A stretch of 64,000 nt of DNA from Rikenellaceae bacterium (GCA_015060065.1 SUZF01000012.1:1-64000); one strand, 5' to 3'. Numbered from the stretch's first letter, positions 1 to 9,182 are shown. The notes: generated from the sequence alone by a model not told the origin. Translations and numbers: made by a program.

Positions 1-66
1 TACCCCATCCACCCCAAAAAGTTAATGGCTAATGCCCAACACCCCGACCCCTCCGGCTTTTAGCCA

Positions 67-96
67 CCTCCCCTAAAACAGGGGAGGAGTTTTTTA
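67..96 (+). terminator. Rho-independent terminator, copy 1
   Basis: Stem CCTCCCCT (67-74) with AGGGGAGG (80-87), followed by a run of T at 90-95. It would serve a gene ending left of the window. An identical copy lies 86 bases downstream. Confidence 0.55.
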
Positions 97-152
97 TTCT
101 CCCTAAACTCCCTAAATTCCCTAAACACCCCGACCCCTCCGGCTTTTAGCCA

Positions 153-182
153 CCTCCCCTAAAACAGGGGAGGAGTTTTTTA
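153..182 (+). terminator. Rho-independent terminator, copy 2
   Basis: Exact second copy of the hairpin plus T run found at 67-96, generated by the 86-bp duplication. Confidence 0.5.
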
Positions 183-186
183 TTCT

Positions 187-285
187 CCCCAAATTCCCTA
201 AACTCCCTAAACTCCCTAAACTCCCTAAACTCCCTAAACTCCCTAAACTCCCTAAACTCCCTAAACTCCCTAAACTCTCTAATTC
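187..285. repeat. Tandem array of a 9-bp CTCCCTAAA unit
   Basis: About ten near-identical copies of a 9-base unit (CTCCCTAAA with some ATTCCCTAAA variants). It is followed at 320-400 by a second low-complexity tract built from CCCCAT(C/T)C(T/A)C units. Neither has the unique spacers of a CRISPR array. The unit is a multiple of three, so its minus-strand translation stays open, but nothing suggests it is coding. Confidence 0.85.
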
Positions 286-437
286 CCCCAGTATCCCCAT
301 AAGCGGTCGCAGACCGCGCCCCCAAATTCCCCATATTCCCCATCCTCCCCATCCACCCCATCCTCCCCATCCTCCCCATTCTCCCCATCCACCCCAAAAG
401 TTAATTGGCTAACGGCTGAAAAAAAATACTCATAAAA

Positions 438-469
438 TTTGGTTATATATATATATATATATATATTTG
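438..469 (+). promoter_or_regulatory. Bacteroidetes promoter with a (TA)11 spacer
   Basis: A -33 box TTTG (438-441) and a -7 box TATATTTG (462-469) are separated by exactly 20 bases, matching the Bacteroidetes consensus. The spacer and the first half of the -7 box form an uninterrupted run of 11 TA dinucleotides (444-465). Start of transcription is expected near 476, giving a leader of about 115 nt before the lipoprotein at 590. Gain or loss of TA units would change the box spacing. Confidence 0.75.
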
Positions 470-589
470 TACGATTTGTGTGGATTCTTAAAGAAGAGGG
501 CCTGCGCAAGTTGTTGTTGTTGAAAATTTTATTTACACAAACATAACATTTTTAATATTTTACAAACTTTAACTAATTATTAAACATTT

Positions 590-2242
590 ATGAAAAAGAT
601 TTTCAAATCGTTGCTGATGTCGGCACTCGTGCTGACCGCAGGCGCATTCGTCGCTTGTACAGACAAGGGCGAAGAGGAGACCGTTTTTGAGGGTATGCCC
701 GAAATCTCGGCCGTTGCTGATGCTGCCGGTGTAACTCTTGACGGTGGTGTTGTAAAAATCAATGTTACCTCGAATGCACCTTGGGCTGCTACTGCTACCG
801 AGGGTGTTACTTTGTCGAAGAAGAAGGGCAATGGCGATGCTGTGGTTAATGTAACCATTCCCGCATCGACCGAGGCGCGTGACATTCAGGTTGTCTTCAC
901 TGCTACCGGCTCGATATATGGTCAGGAGATGACTGATGATGCTACTGTAAATATCTTCCAGAATGCAAGTGGCACATTGATGATTTCGGGTATCACTCCT
1001 GATGTTGTTGGCAGTGGCGCAGAGTTCTCGTTGGAGAATGTATTGGTTGTTGCTACCGGCACGCAGGCTTACGTTATTGCTGACGAGAGCGGCGCAATGT
1101 TGGTTTACCACAGCGACCATGGTCGTACCGTAGGCGAGAAGATTAACATCTCCGGTATGGTTACTGTTTATACGAGCGCTAGTGGCTCGGTTAGTACTCC
1201 GCAGTTTGCTAATAGTGCAACCGTAGAGGTTGTTTCGACCGGCAATGAGGTTACTCACAATCCCACAGTAGTTTCGGGTGCTGACTTCGATGCTCTTAAA
1301 GATGAGCCGATGATGCAGGAGGTTGAGTTCGCAGGTAAGTGGATAGTTTCCGGATCCTTTGTAAATATCACCGTAGAAGGTGCAACCTATCAGGGTTCGA
1401 CCAAGTATATCAACAATGCAGACTATGCAAATTATGTAGATATGCCGGTTGTTGTCAAGGGTTATACCGCAGGTTTCTCGAAGTCGGGCAGTAACTATAT
1501 CATCAATGTAATGCCTTACTCGGTAGAGTTGGATTCTACTAAACCTTGGGTTAAGGTGGATAAGTCTGAATTGGTATTTGATGCGGATGAGACTTCGCGT
1601 CAAACATTTACTTGTACATATCCAGTTCTCGACGGTTATACCTTTGCTTGGGATATTGACAATACCACAGATTTTACGCTTAACAAGCAAATGGCTGGTA
1701 ATGGTCGCACAGTTCTTTATGTTATGCCGAAGGCAGCTAACACCGGTGCAACCAAGTCTGCAACCGTTACCGTTACATACTCGAATGGTACCAACACCTT
1801 GACAAAGAAGGTTTCGGTTAAGCAGCAGGGCGTAGGCGAGTCTATGGCAGAGTTTGATTTCTCGACTCTCTATGCAGATCAGGAGCGTGGTACAGAGGTT
1901 GGTACAAAGACCGTAGATGGCATCACTCTGGCTTGGAATAAGGGAGAGAATGGCAACGCAGCGAAGATTTATGATGGCGTTGTTCGTGCATACGCAACCA
2001 ACACTTTCGCTCTTTCGGGTGCAGCAATGAGTAATATCGAGGTTACTTATGAGTCGTACACCGATCCTAACACCGTTTCTGCAAATGTAGGTGTTTACAC
2101 TGACGGTGTTCCTACCGGTGTTTGGGCAGGTTCTGCTTCGGAAGTTATCTTTACTATCGACAAAAAGGACCCGAATTCAGATAGCAAGGCTGGTCAGCGT
2201 CGTATTAAGAAGATTGTTGTTACTTACGTAGCAGCCAACTAA
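590..2242 (+). CDS. BACON-domain surface lipoprotein with an OB-like middle region
   Basis: A 550-residue exported lipoprotein. The N-terminus is a lipoprotein signal with a lipobox ending at Cys23 (AFVAC) followed by acidic residues, a context common for outer-surface export in Bacteroidetes. Residues about 38-125 look like a BACON domain (SNAPW at 61-65). Residues 130-318 resemble the OB-fold region found in DUF5689-type proteins. A second BACON-like segment follows (about 319-423), then a beta-rich C-terminus of unknown role. No catalytic motif is seen, so a binding or presenting role is likeliest. It is separated from the downstream nuclease genes by a strong hairpin at 2265-2310, but the shared domain style suggests one functional locus. 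Expression is driven by the TA-repeat promoter at 438-469. Confidence 0.75.
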   Translation: MKKIFKSLLMSALVLTAGAFVACTDKGEEETVFEGMPEISAVADAAGVTLDGGVVKINVTSNAPWAATATEGVTLSKKKGNGDAVVNVTIPASTEARDIQVVFTATGSIYGQEMTDDATVNIFQNASGTLMISGITPDVVGSGAEFSLENVLVVATGTQAYVIADESGAMLVYHSDHGRTVGEKINISGMVTVYTSASGSVSTPQFANSATVEVVSTGNEVTHNPTVVSGADFDALKDEPMMQEVEFAGKWIVSGSFVNITVEGATYQGSTKYINNADYANYVDMPVVVKGYTAGFSKSGSNYIINVMPYSVELDSTKPWVKVDKSELVFDADETSRQTFTCTYPVLDGYTFAWDIDNTTDFTLNKQMAGNGRTVLYVMPKAANTGATKSATVTVTYSNGTNTLTKKVSVKQQGVGESMAEFDFSTLYADQERGTEVGTKTVDGITLAWNKGENGNAAKIYDGVVRAYATNTFALSGAAMSNIEVTYESYTDPNTVSANVGVYTDGVPTGVWAGSASEVIFTIDKKDPNSDSKAGQRRIKKIVVTYVAAN

Positions 2243-2264
2243 TTTAACAAATAAATCTATTTAG

Positions 2265-2310
2265 CCATACACTCTTGGCGGGACTTCGGTCCCGTCAGGA
2301 GTATGGTTTT
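2265..2310 (+). terminator. Long hairpin terminator after the BACON lipoprotein
   Basis: A long stem (CCATAC...GTATGG, with an inner CGGGAC/GTCCCG closed by a TTCG tetraloop) is followed by TTTT. It lies between the lipoprotein and the nuclease gene and may attenuate rather than fully stop readthrough. Confidence 0.75.
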
Positions 2311-2385
2311 GTAAAAGGGGCGGCAACTGCCCGCGAAATGTTGCCCTGAAAATACACAATAATTTAACATTCGATTATTGACAGA

Positions 2386-3705
2386 ATGGGAAATTTATGG
2401 TATTTTCGCACTATGAGGATGATGAGATTTTTGAACGATATTTTTTGTAAATGCAGAGTCGTAATCTCGACTCTGGTGTTGCTGTTGTCGGCAACGACTG
2501 CCTGCGACGACCTTGACGATGGCGGAATGCCGATTTACGACTCAAAGGCGTGGCTGAACTACTCGGTGGCAGGCTACAACGAGACTTCAATTTCGGGTGG
2601 AATCAAGGGAGACCCCGACTACACATACAAAATCACTATCACTGCCGGCACGGAGTGGGCTTCGCTCTCGAAAACGGCACAGGTCAAAGAAGTGACCGGG
2701 CGAATCGGAATTTACGGAACAGCGTTCCTTATCTGCTTCGACCATAATGAAACAGCCTCGACACGCTCCGGCGAGGTTACAATAAAAATTTCGGACGGAA
2801 CAAGTTTTAAGTTGGCCTTTTCGCAGTGGGGATTGTCGGACTCCTCGGAGTACAACCGCGCGTGGGGCGAACAACCTGCATACAAAGAGAACGCGAACTA
2901 CATACACAAGACATACTACACCACTTTGAGCGGTCAGTCCGTACCGGTGCGCAACTACTCGATATGTTACGACCTCGAAAAGTTGGTTTCACATTGGGTC
3001 GCCTACCCTATCCATTCGTCATACACGGGTGGCTCGTTCAAAACACGCACAGATGCTTGGGCATTTGACGATGCCGTCACAACGGGCGAGAGCGACAAGG
3101 ATAATCCGCGCTACGTGATTACCTATCCCAAAATCGACCAGAGCAAACAGCAAAATATCATCCGTGGCTCGTATGGCGATGCCGACCGCTCGCTTAATCG
3201 CGGACACATGTTGCCCTCGGCTTCGCGATATAGTACCTGGATGACCAATGCGCAGACATTCTACGCAACAAATATGTTCCCGCAGAATGGAACGCTCAAT
3301 AGCGGCAAGTGGGGTTCGCTCGAAATAAATGCCCGCAATGCTGTCTGTCGCGACACGCTCTTCTGCGTGGTCGGAACGCTCTATGAGGCGGGCACACGAC
3401 AGATTTACAGCCGCTCACGCTCGATAACCGTGCCGTCGCACTGCTACAAGTTGTTGCTGCGCACCAAGTCGGGAAATACGGGCAAGCGAATCTCGGAGAT
3501 TACCTCGGCTGACGAGATTATGGCTATCGGTTTTGTGTGGGAGAATACGGCAGATGGCAACAACACCTCGATTGCGGATGCCGCAGTATCAATCGCAGAG
3601 ATTGAGCGTCGCAGTGGATTCAAGTTCTTCCACAACCTTAATCCGGAGATTGCCGACGAGGTCAAGGCGCAGAAGAATTACGATGCTTGGTTGAGTAAAT
3701 TTTGA
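2386..3705 (+). CDS. DNA/RNA non-specific endonuclease (NUC1 family) lipoprotein
   Basis: A secreted nuclease of the beta-beta-alpha-metal type that cuts DNA and RNA without sequence preference. A lipobox-like TTAC ends at Cys40, and the true start may be one of the internal Met codons (residues 10-13), which give a more normal signal length. Residues 55-150 form a BACON-like beta domain and the nuclease domain follows. The catalytic motif reads NRGH (271-274) where most relatives have DRGH; the general-base His274 is kept. The metal-binding Asn region TNMFPQN (295-301) is present. Only 38 bases separate it from the EEP phosphodiesterase gene, so genes from here to 9182 probably form one operon. 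The likely role is degrading extracellular nucleic acid at the cell surface. Confidence 0.85.
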   Translation: MGNLWYFRTMRMMRFLNDIFCKCRVVISTLVLLLSATTACDDLDDGGMPIYDSKAWLNYSVAGYNETSISGGIKGDPDYTYKITITAGTEWASLSKTAQVKEVTGRIGIYGTAFLICFDHNETASTRSGEVTIKISDGTSFKLAFSQWGLSDSSEYNRAWGEQPAYKENANYIHKTYYTTLSGQSVPVRNYSICYDLEKLVSHWVAYPIHSSYTGGSFKTRTDAWAFDDAVTTGESDKDNPRYVITYPKIDQSKQQNIIRGSYGDADRSLNRGHMLPSASRYSTWMTNAQTFYATNMFPQNGTLNSGKWGSLEINARNAVCRDTLFCVVGTLYEAGTRQIYSRSRSITVPSHCYKLLLRTKSGNTGKRISEITSADEIMAIGFVWENTADGNNTSIADAAVSIAEIERRSGFKFFHNLNPEIADEVKAQKNYDAWLSKF

Positions 3706-3743
3706 TGAAACGAATAGATAATCAATATTAAAACTTTCCATTT

Positions 3744-4775
3744 ATGAAGAGACTACTCTTTACAACCCTATTTGTGGCAGCATTTATCGCCTGCTTTGCG
3801 CAGATGCCGCACAAGGTGGTTTTCTACAACCTCGAAAACCTCTTTGACACAATCAACGACCCCGAAACTCACGACGAGGAGTTCCTGCCCGATGGTGCGA
3901 AGAAGTGGAACACTTACAAGTATCAGGCAAAACTCTCGAATATGGAGCGTGTCCTCTTCGACATCGCACGTCAGGACAAGGCGTTCCCCGTGGTTATCGG
4001 TGTGTCGGAGGTCGAGAATCGTCTGGTACTCGAAGACCTCGCCTCGCAGCCGAAACTCAAACACGGAAACTACCGTATCGTGCATTTCGACTCGCCTGAT
4101 GCGCGTGGCGTGGATTGCGCATTCTTCTACCGCCCCGACGTCTTCAAGTTGGAGGGTTGCAAGGCAGAGAAGTTCAATCTGCCGAGTATGCCCAACTTCC
4201 GCACCCGTGACCTTGTGACGATGTGGGGAACTATCGAGGGCGAGCCGTTCTTCTTCCTCGTGTCGCACTGGCCCTCGCGCTTGGGTGGCAAGGAGGCATC
4301 GGCTTTCAAGCGTAATGCTGCGGCTGCACAGTGCCGTGCCATTGCCGACTCGGTGCGCAAGATTAACCCCGCAACCAAGGTTGTGATTATGGGCGACTTC
4401 AACGATGACGCTACCGACAAGAGCGTTACCGAGGTTATGGGCGCAAAATCCAATATCAAAAAGTTGGAGCAGGGCGACCTCTTCTGCCCGTTTATCGATA
4501 TGCTCAAAGCGGGTTACGGAACGCTGGCTTATCAGGATTCGTGGAACTTGTTCGACATTATGGTTGTTTCGGAGAACCTCGCAACAGGCTCGACCGGCTC
4601 ACTCAAACTCAAAAAGGCTGACGGCTCGAAGTTCTATGGCAACATCTTCCGCAGAGATTATATGATTCAGAAGGAGGGTCAGTATAAGGGCTATCCCCTG
4701 CGCTCGTTTGTGGGTAATAACTTCCAAAACGGCTTTGCAGACCACTTCCCCGTATATATCTACATCACGAAATAG
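3744..4775 (+). CDS. Secreted endonuclease/exonuclease/phosphatase family protein
   Basis: A 343-residue exported metal-dependent phosphodiesterase of the EEP (DNase I-like) fold. A signal peptide ends near FAQ (18-20). The fold's motifs appear in order: NLEN at 29-32, EVEN at 89-92, the ARGVD segment near 120-124, SHWPSR with His175, GDFND at 217-221, and a C-terminal DHFP. These match the metal and phosphate ligands of the family. Substrate cannot be told from sequence; the neighbouring NUC1 nuclease and OB-like lipoproteins suggest oligonucleotides or extracellular DNA. It lies 35 bases before the TonB receptor. A second secreted EEP protein is at 13908-14843. Confidence 0.85.
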   Translation: MKRLLFTTLFVAAFIACFAQMPHKVVFYNLENLFDTINDPETHDEEFLPDGAKKWNTYKYQAKLSNMERVLFDIARQDKAFPVVIGVSEVENRLVLEDLASQPKLKHGNYRIVHFDSPDARGVDCAFFYRPDVFKLEGCKAEKFNLPSMPNFRTRDLVTMWGTIEGEPFFFLVSHWPSRLGGKEASAFKRNAAAAQCRAIADSVRKINPATKVVIMGDFNDDATDKSVTEVMGAKSNIKKLEQGDLFCPFIDMLKAGYGTLAYQDSWNLFDIMVVSENLATGSTGSLKLKKADGSKFYGNIFRRDYMIQKEGQYKGYPLRSFVGNNFQNGFADHFPVYIYITK

Positions 4776-4810
4776 AACAACGCTCGAAAATTACACAATA
4801 TCCAAATTAT

Positions 4811-7759
4811 ATGAAAAAAACTCTACTAATTTTAATCTGTACCCTCGTTTCGCTCGTGTCGTATGCACAGCAGGGCGGAATCAAGGGTAAGGTTGTGTCG
4901 CGTACCGACCGCGTGGCGGTGGGTAACGTCGAGGTCACAATCGACAGCACCGGTCAGACGGTAAAGACCGACCAAGAGGGTAACTTCTCGATTGGTAACC
5001 TGACCAAAGGTGACTACAAATTGACATTCACGAATCCCGACTACGAGACTCTTGACCTTGTGGTACGTGTAGGTGATGTTGTGAAGAATCTCAACTCGGT
5101 GATTATCGCTCCCGTAGCGCAGAGTGAGGTGCAGGATGACTCGATTTTTGCGGAGTTCGACAACGACTCGTCGGCTTCGGATACGTCGGCACTCCCCTCG
5201 TCGCTCTCGGCATCGAAGGATATCTTCAACAATATCGCTTCGTACCGATTCTCGGAGATGCGCTTCAATGTGCGCGGTTACGATTCGCAGTACACCGACG
5301 TATATCTTAACGGTATCCGTTTCAACGATGCACTGACCGGCTATGGCCCGTGGTCGCTGTGGAGCGGTATGAACGATGCTACGCGAAATCAGGAGAATAC
5401 CGCAGGCTTGGAGGCTACGGAGTATGGTATCGGTGGATTTGGCGGTACGACCAACATCAATGCTCGTGCATCGCAGATGCGTAAGGGCTTCCGTGTGAGC
5501 GTATCGAATGGTAACCAGATGTATCGCTTCCGCGCTATCGTGTCGTATGCTTCGGGTGCGCTCGATAACGGCTGGTCGTATGGTTTCTCGGTTTCGACCC
5601 GTCAGGGCGGAAATGGCTATGTTGATGGCGTTTATTACAACTCTTACGGCTACTTTGCATCTGTCGAGAAACTCTTCGGCAAGCAGCACCGCCTCTCGCT
5701 TATGGTACTCGGTACCCCGCAGCAGCGTGGCGCACAGCAGGCTTCGACACAGGAGGCTTACGATATGTTCGGTAGCAACTACTACAACCCCAATGTCGGT
5801 TATCAAGCCGGAAAATTGCGCAATACCCGCGTGCGTCGTACTCACGAGCCTATCGTGATGCTCAACTACTACTACGACATCTCGGAGAAGACCCGCCTGA
5901 CCGCTGCAACTTCGGTGCGCTTCGGTTTCAACGGCTACTCGGCTTTGACGTGGAAGGATGGTGCCGACCCGCGCCCCGACTACTACCGCTATCTCCCCTC
6001 GTACTACACGAGCCAGATTACGCCAGCCGTTCCGGGTATCCTGAACGAGTCGTCGGAGTCTTCGATGGGATTCTCGATTAGCGATAATCAGTTGATGGAG
6101 TATCTTATGGCGGCTGCAAATATGAAGGCGAACTGGAATGGCCGCATCAACTTCGACCGTATGTTCGAGGCGAACCAGTACGAGGACCCCACCACTGCCG
6201 AATACGCAAAGGGTAAGCGTGCGAACTATATGATTGAGGAGCGTCATACCGACCAGATTGACTACAACTTCGCAGCAAATATCGCTCATCAGTTCAACCA
6301 GAATCATCGTCTTACGGGTGGTGTGAAGGCTCGCGTGAATCGCACGGAGTACTACACCACGGTTAAGGATTTGCTCGGTGGCGACTATTGGGTCGATATC
6401 GACAAGTTTGCCGAGCGCGACTTGGGTAGCGACGTTATCGCTTACCAGAACGATGTCGATTACTATAATAAACACGGACACGCGCGCGTAGTGAAGGAGG
6501 GCGATAAGTATTCGTATGACTACTACGCACACATCCGTCAGGCGCAGTTGTGGGCATTATACGGCTTCTCGATTGGCGGCTTCGCTATGGAGGTCGGCGG
6601 TGAGGTCGGCTACGCAGGTATGTGGCGTCAGGGTCTGTGGCGCAAGGGTCTTTTTGCTACGGATGACGGCATTTCGGGTGGCTCGTATGGCGACTCGAAG
6701 CACCTTGACTACCTCACTTACAAGGCAAAGGCTAACTTCTCGTACCGCTTCTCCGGTGCGCACCAATTGTCTGCCAACGTGATGATGATGCAGGATGCTC
6801 CTACGTTTAATACAGCATTCGTTTCGGCTCGTACCCGTAATCAGGTAACTCCCGGATTGAAGGCTTACAACGCATTCAGTGCCGAATTGACCTACAACCT
6901 CAATCTGCCCTATATCAAGGCTCGTGTATCGGCTTACTATACCAAGATGAACGACTTGGCGAAGGTTATCTCGTTCTATGATGATACGCAGTCGTCATTC
7001 ACGAACTTCGCAATGAGCGGTATTGACAAGCGTTATTATGGCGTTGAGTTGGGATTGAAAGTTCCTATCGCTTGGGGCTTGGCATTCCAAGGTGCTGTGA
7101 GTTGGGGTGACTATCGCTACACCTCGAACCCGAACTTCGTGCAGATTGTCGATAACAGCGCAGACGTAAAACTTATCGATAAGGTCTATTGGAAGAACTA
7201 CTTTGTGGAGAGTACTCCGCAGTTCGCTGTGAATGTAGGTCTTGACTTCCGTGGCCCGAAGAATTGGTTTGCATCGATTAACTTCAACTACTACGACAAA
7301 CTCTACCTCTCGATGAACCCGGCATATCGTACCGAGAACGCAGTGAAGAGTTATAAGCAGGTGGTTAATAATACCAAAATCGACCCCGAAACGATGACTC
7401 CTACACAGATGTTGGAGAAGGCACGAGTTGTTGCTTGGGCAGAGGGTAATATCAAGACCATTCAGGCACAAGAGGATTTGGGTCATGCCTATACCCTTGC
7501 AGCAAGTGTTGGTAAGAACTTCTCGATTGCACGCAAATATACGCTCGGTTTCAGCCTCGAAGTTAAGAATATCCTCAATAATCAGGGTATCAAGACCGGA
7601 GGTTACGAGCAGATGCGTATGCGCAAGTTCCGTGGTTTGACCATCAACAGTGAGGGCGCAAGTTCGAACCCTTCGACCTCGTACTACTCGCGCTTCGACT
7701 CGAAGTACTTCTATATGCTCGGAACGACATACTTCCTCAATGTGTATTTCCGTTTCTAA
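4811..7759 (+). CDS. TonB-dependent outer-membrane receptor with CarboxypepD-like N-terminus
   Basis: A 982-residue outer-membrane transporter. A signal peptide ends near SYAQ (residues 17-20). Residues about 24-110 form the carboxypeptidase-regulatory-like beta domain common in Bacteroidetes receptors. A plug follows (about 150-230, containing NVRGYDSQYTDVYLNG). The remainder is a long aromatic-rich barrel ending in the expected terminal aromatic residue (FRF). No SusD-type partner gene is adjacent, unlike glycan-uptake loci; DUF5689 and OB-like lipoproteins take that place. The neighbouring nucleases suggest it imports nucleic-acid breakdown products, but that is inference. It is 34 bases upstream of the DUF5689 gene. 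Confidence 0.88.
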   Translation: MKKTLLILICTLVSLVSYAQQGGIKGKVVSRTDRVAVGNVEVTIDSTGQTVKTDQEGNFSIGNLTKGDYKLTFTNPDYETLDLVVRVGDVVKNLNSVIIAPVAQSEVQDDSIFAEFDNDSSASDTSALPSSLSASKDIFNNIASYRFSEMRFNVRGYDSQYTDVYLNGIRFNDALTGYGPWSLWSGMNDATRNQENTAGLEATEYGIGGFGGTTNINARASQMRKGFRVSVSNGNQMYRFRAIVSYASGALDNGWSYGFSVSTRQGGNGYVDGVYYNSYGYFASVEKLFGKQHRLSLMVLGTPQQRGAQQASTQEAYDMFGSNYYNPNVGYQAGKLRNTRVRRTHEPIVMLNYYYDISEKTRLTAATSVRFGFNGYSALTWKDGADPRPDYYRYLPSYYTSQITPAVPGILNESSESSMGFSISDNQLMEYLMAAANMKANWNGRINFDRMFEANQYEDPTTAEYAKGKRANYMIEERHTDQIDYNFAANIAHQFNQNHRLTGGVKARVNRTEYYTTVKDLLGGDYWVDIDKFAERDLGSDVIAYQNDVDYYNKHGHARVVKEGDKYSYDYYAHIRQAQLWALYGFSIGGFAMEVGGEVGYAGMWRQGLWRKGLFATDDGISGGSYGDSKHLDYLTYKAKANFSYRFSGAHQLSANVMMMQDAPTFNTAFVSARTRNQVTPGLKAYNAFSAELTYNLNLPYIKARVSAYYTKMNDLAKVISFYDDTQSSFTNFAMSGIDKRYYGVELGLKVPIAWGLAFQGAVSWGDYRYTSNPNFVQIVDNSADVKLIDKVYWKNYFVESTPQFAVNVGLDFRGPKNWFASINFNYYDKLYLSMNPAYRTENAVKSYKQVVNNTKIDPETMTPTQMLEKARVVAWAEGNIKTIQAQEDLGHAYTLAASVGKNFSIARKYTLGFSLEVKNILNNQGIKTGGYEQMRMRKFRGLTINSEGASSNPSTSYYSRFDSKYFYMLGTTYFLNVYFRF

Positions 7760-7793
7760 TCAATATGTCGAACCGCAAAAAAGTTGAAAAATT

Positions 7794-9182
7794 ATGAAAA
7801 TGTTTAAGATATTTCTGATTATGGTTGTCGGCTCGATTTTGACGGGCTGCTACAACGATTTCGATACTCCGAAGCCTGCGCCGGTATATAACGACCAAGT
7901 TATGCAGGCTATGGGTATGACGCATATCTCGATTTACGACCTTAAAAAGATGTTTGGCGAGATTAACGGAACGGGAAGTACCAACGTGAGCGATGGCCTT
8001 GAAAAGACTATGTACAAGCGTTTTGTGCTGAAAAAGTCGCAGGCTACCGAGTGGGAGCAGAGTACCAACCGTTACATCGAGGGTAACTACTACATCAAAG
8101 GTAAGGTTATCAGCAACGATAAGGAGGGTAACATCTACAAGTCGCTCCACATCTACGATGGTACGGCTGCTATCGAACTTAAACTCGCTAATGGACTATT
8201 CATCGACTATCCCTTCAATATGGATACGCTCGAATCGCAGTGGGTCTATGTTCGTCTGCTCGGACTCTATATGGGCAACTTCCGTATGATGCTCTCGATT
8301 GGCGACATTCCGACCGAGGGAATGAACTCGTATGGTCGTCCCAAGTTCTACTCCAACTCGAATATCGTAAGCCCCGAAAAGATTGCAAAGCACGTCTTCA
8401 AGGGCGAGAAGGTTATCTTGACGAAGGGTCGTTTGGCTAATGATGGTAGCAACAAGAATGCTTACGACATTCTCGAAATTGACGAGCAGAACTGCGAGCA
8501 ACTCCTCTATAAGAATAGTGACAAGGGTGTTAATTACTTCGGTCGCTTGATGGAGTTCCAAGATGTGGAGGTGTTCTATAAGGGCGTTGAGAATCAGGAA
8601 GGCGTGACCCATCCCAAATTCGATGACGATGAGGAGTCGGATACAGGCTTCTACCCTGCTTGGATTTGCACCAGCGGTAATATGAAGGATATCACGACCG
8701 AGATTAACCCCGAAACCGGTAAGGCGGAAGTCGTTGTAACTCCGCTCGTTTCGGAGTTCATCGATGGCCCGTGGGGAAAGATGGCATATAGCGAGAAGAA
8801 TGTATCGCTCTATGGTCAGATGGTTGTAGGTTACGACCGCTCGGCTTCGTCGCAGAATGTGGCCGGCTCGTATGTGGTTCGTACCAGCGGTTACTCGCGC
8901 TATGCAGGTAAGTACGTGCCGATGGATGGTGCGAAGGGTAAGATTGTGGCTATCTACTCCATCTACTCGAAAGACGTGGATAGAGGTTACGAAACCTATC
9001 AGCTTACTCCTTGTCGCTTCCAGGATATCCTGCCCGAATACTACGGAGCAGCAGACTATGCCGAGAAGGAGGCCATTGTAGCCGAGTGGGCAAAGCCTGT
9101 TAGCGAGGGTGGCGTTATCCCCGAATCGTCGTTTGCTCGTCCGCAGACTATCCTTGAAGAAGATGATGGTGCTAACGACTAA
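7794..9182 (+). CDS. DUF5689 domain lipoprotein
   Basis: A 462-residue lipoprotein with a lipobox ILTGC (Cys near residue 19). The region YYIKGKVISNDKEGN and the following KSLHIYDGTAAIEL match the DUF5689 family, an OB-fold-like domain seen in Bacteroidetes surface proteins. The rest is beta-rich without catalytic motifs. It is the last gene of the putative nuclease/receptor operon and ends just before a strong terminator. It may act as the surface partner of the TonB receptor, taking the place SusD has in glycan systems; this is inferred from gene order only. Confidence 0.8.
   Translation: MKMFKIFLIMVVGSILTGCYNDFDTPKPAPVYNDQVMQAMGMTHISIYDLKKMFGEINGTGSTNVSDGLEKTMYKRFVLKKSQATEWEQSTNRYIEGNYYIKGKVISNDKEGNIYKSLHIYDGTAAIELKLANGLFIDYPFNMDTLESQWVYVRLLGLYMGNFRMMLSIGDIPTEGMNSYGRPKFYSNSNIVSPEKIAKHVFKGEKVILTKGRLANDGSNKNAYDILEIDEQNCEQLLYKNSDKGVNYFGRLMEFQDVEVFYKGVENQEGVTHPKFDDDEESDTGFYPAWICTSGNMKDITTEINPETGKAEVVVTPLVSEFIDGPWGKMAYSEKNVSLYGQMVVGYDRSASSQNVAGSYVVRTSGYSRYAGKYVPMDGAKGKIVAIYSIYSKDVDRGYETYQLTPCRFQDILPEYYGAADYAEKEAIVAEWAKPVSEGGVIPESSFARPQTILEEDDGAND

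Larger units (their letters stand above)
38..200. repeat. 86-bp direct duplication containing a hairpin
   Basis: The stretch beginning at 38 is repeated from 124 with a period of 86 bases. Each copy contains a GC-rich hairpin (stem CCTCCCCT/AGGGGAGG) followed by a T run, so each copy could act as a rightward terminator (about 67-96 and 153-182). No gene is visible here; an open frame on the minus strand across 146-397 is only the translation of simple repeats. Confidence 0.8.

Noticed and set aside
187..285. Possible CRISPR array
   Set aside because: The 9-bp units are contiguous, with no unique spacers, and no cas gene is nearby. No CRISPR array was found anywhere in the window.
146..397. 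Open frame of 83 residues with MGRMG and REF repeats
   Set aside because: It is a translation of simple repeats with no ribosome-binding context or protein-like composition.
569..1690. Long antisense frame (373 residues) opposite the BACON lipoprotein
   Set aside because: The plus-strand gene has a lipobox, BACON-like composition and a promoter; the antisense frame has none of these.
4832..6532. 566-residue antisense frame opposite the TonB receptor
   Set aside because: It is a shadow of the receptor's codon pattern, with low-complexity composition and no motifs.
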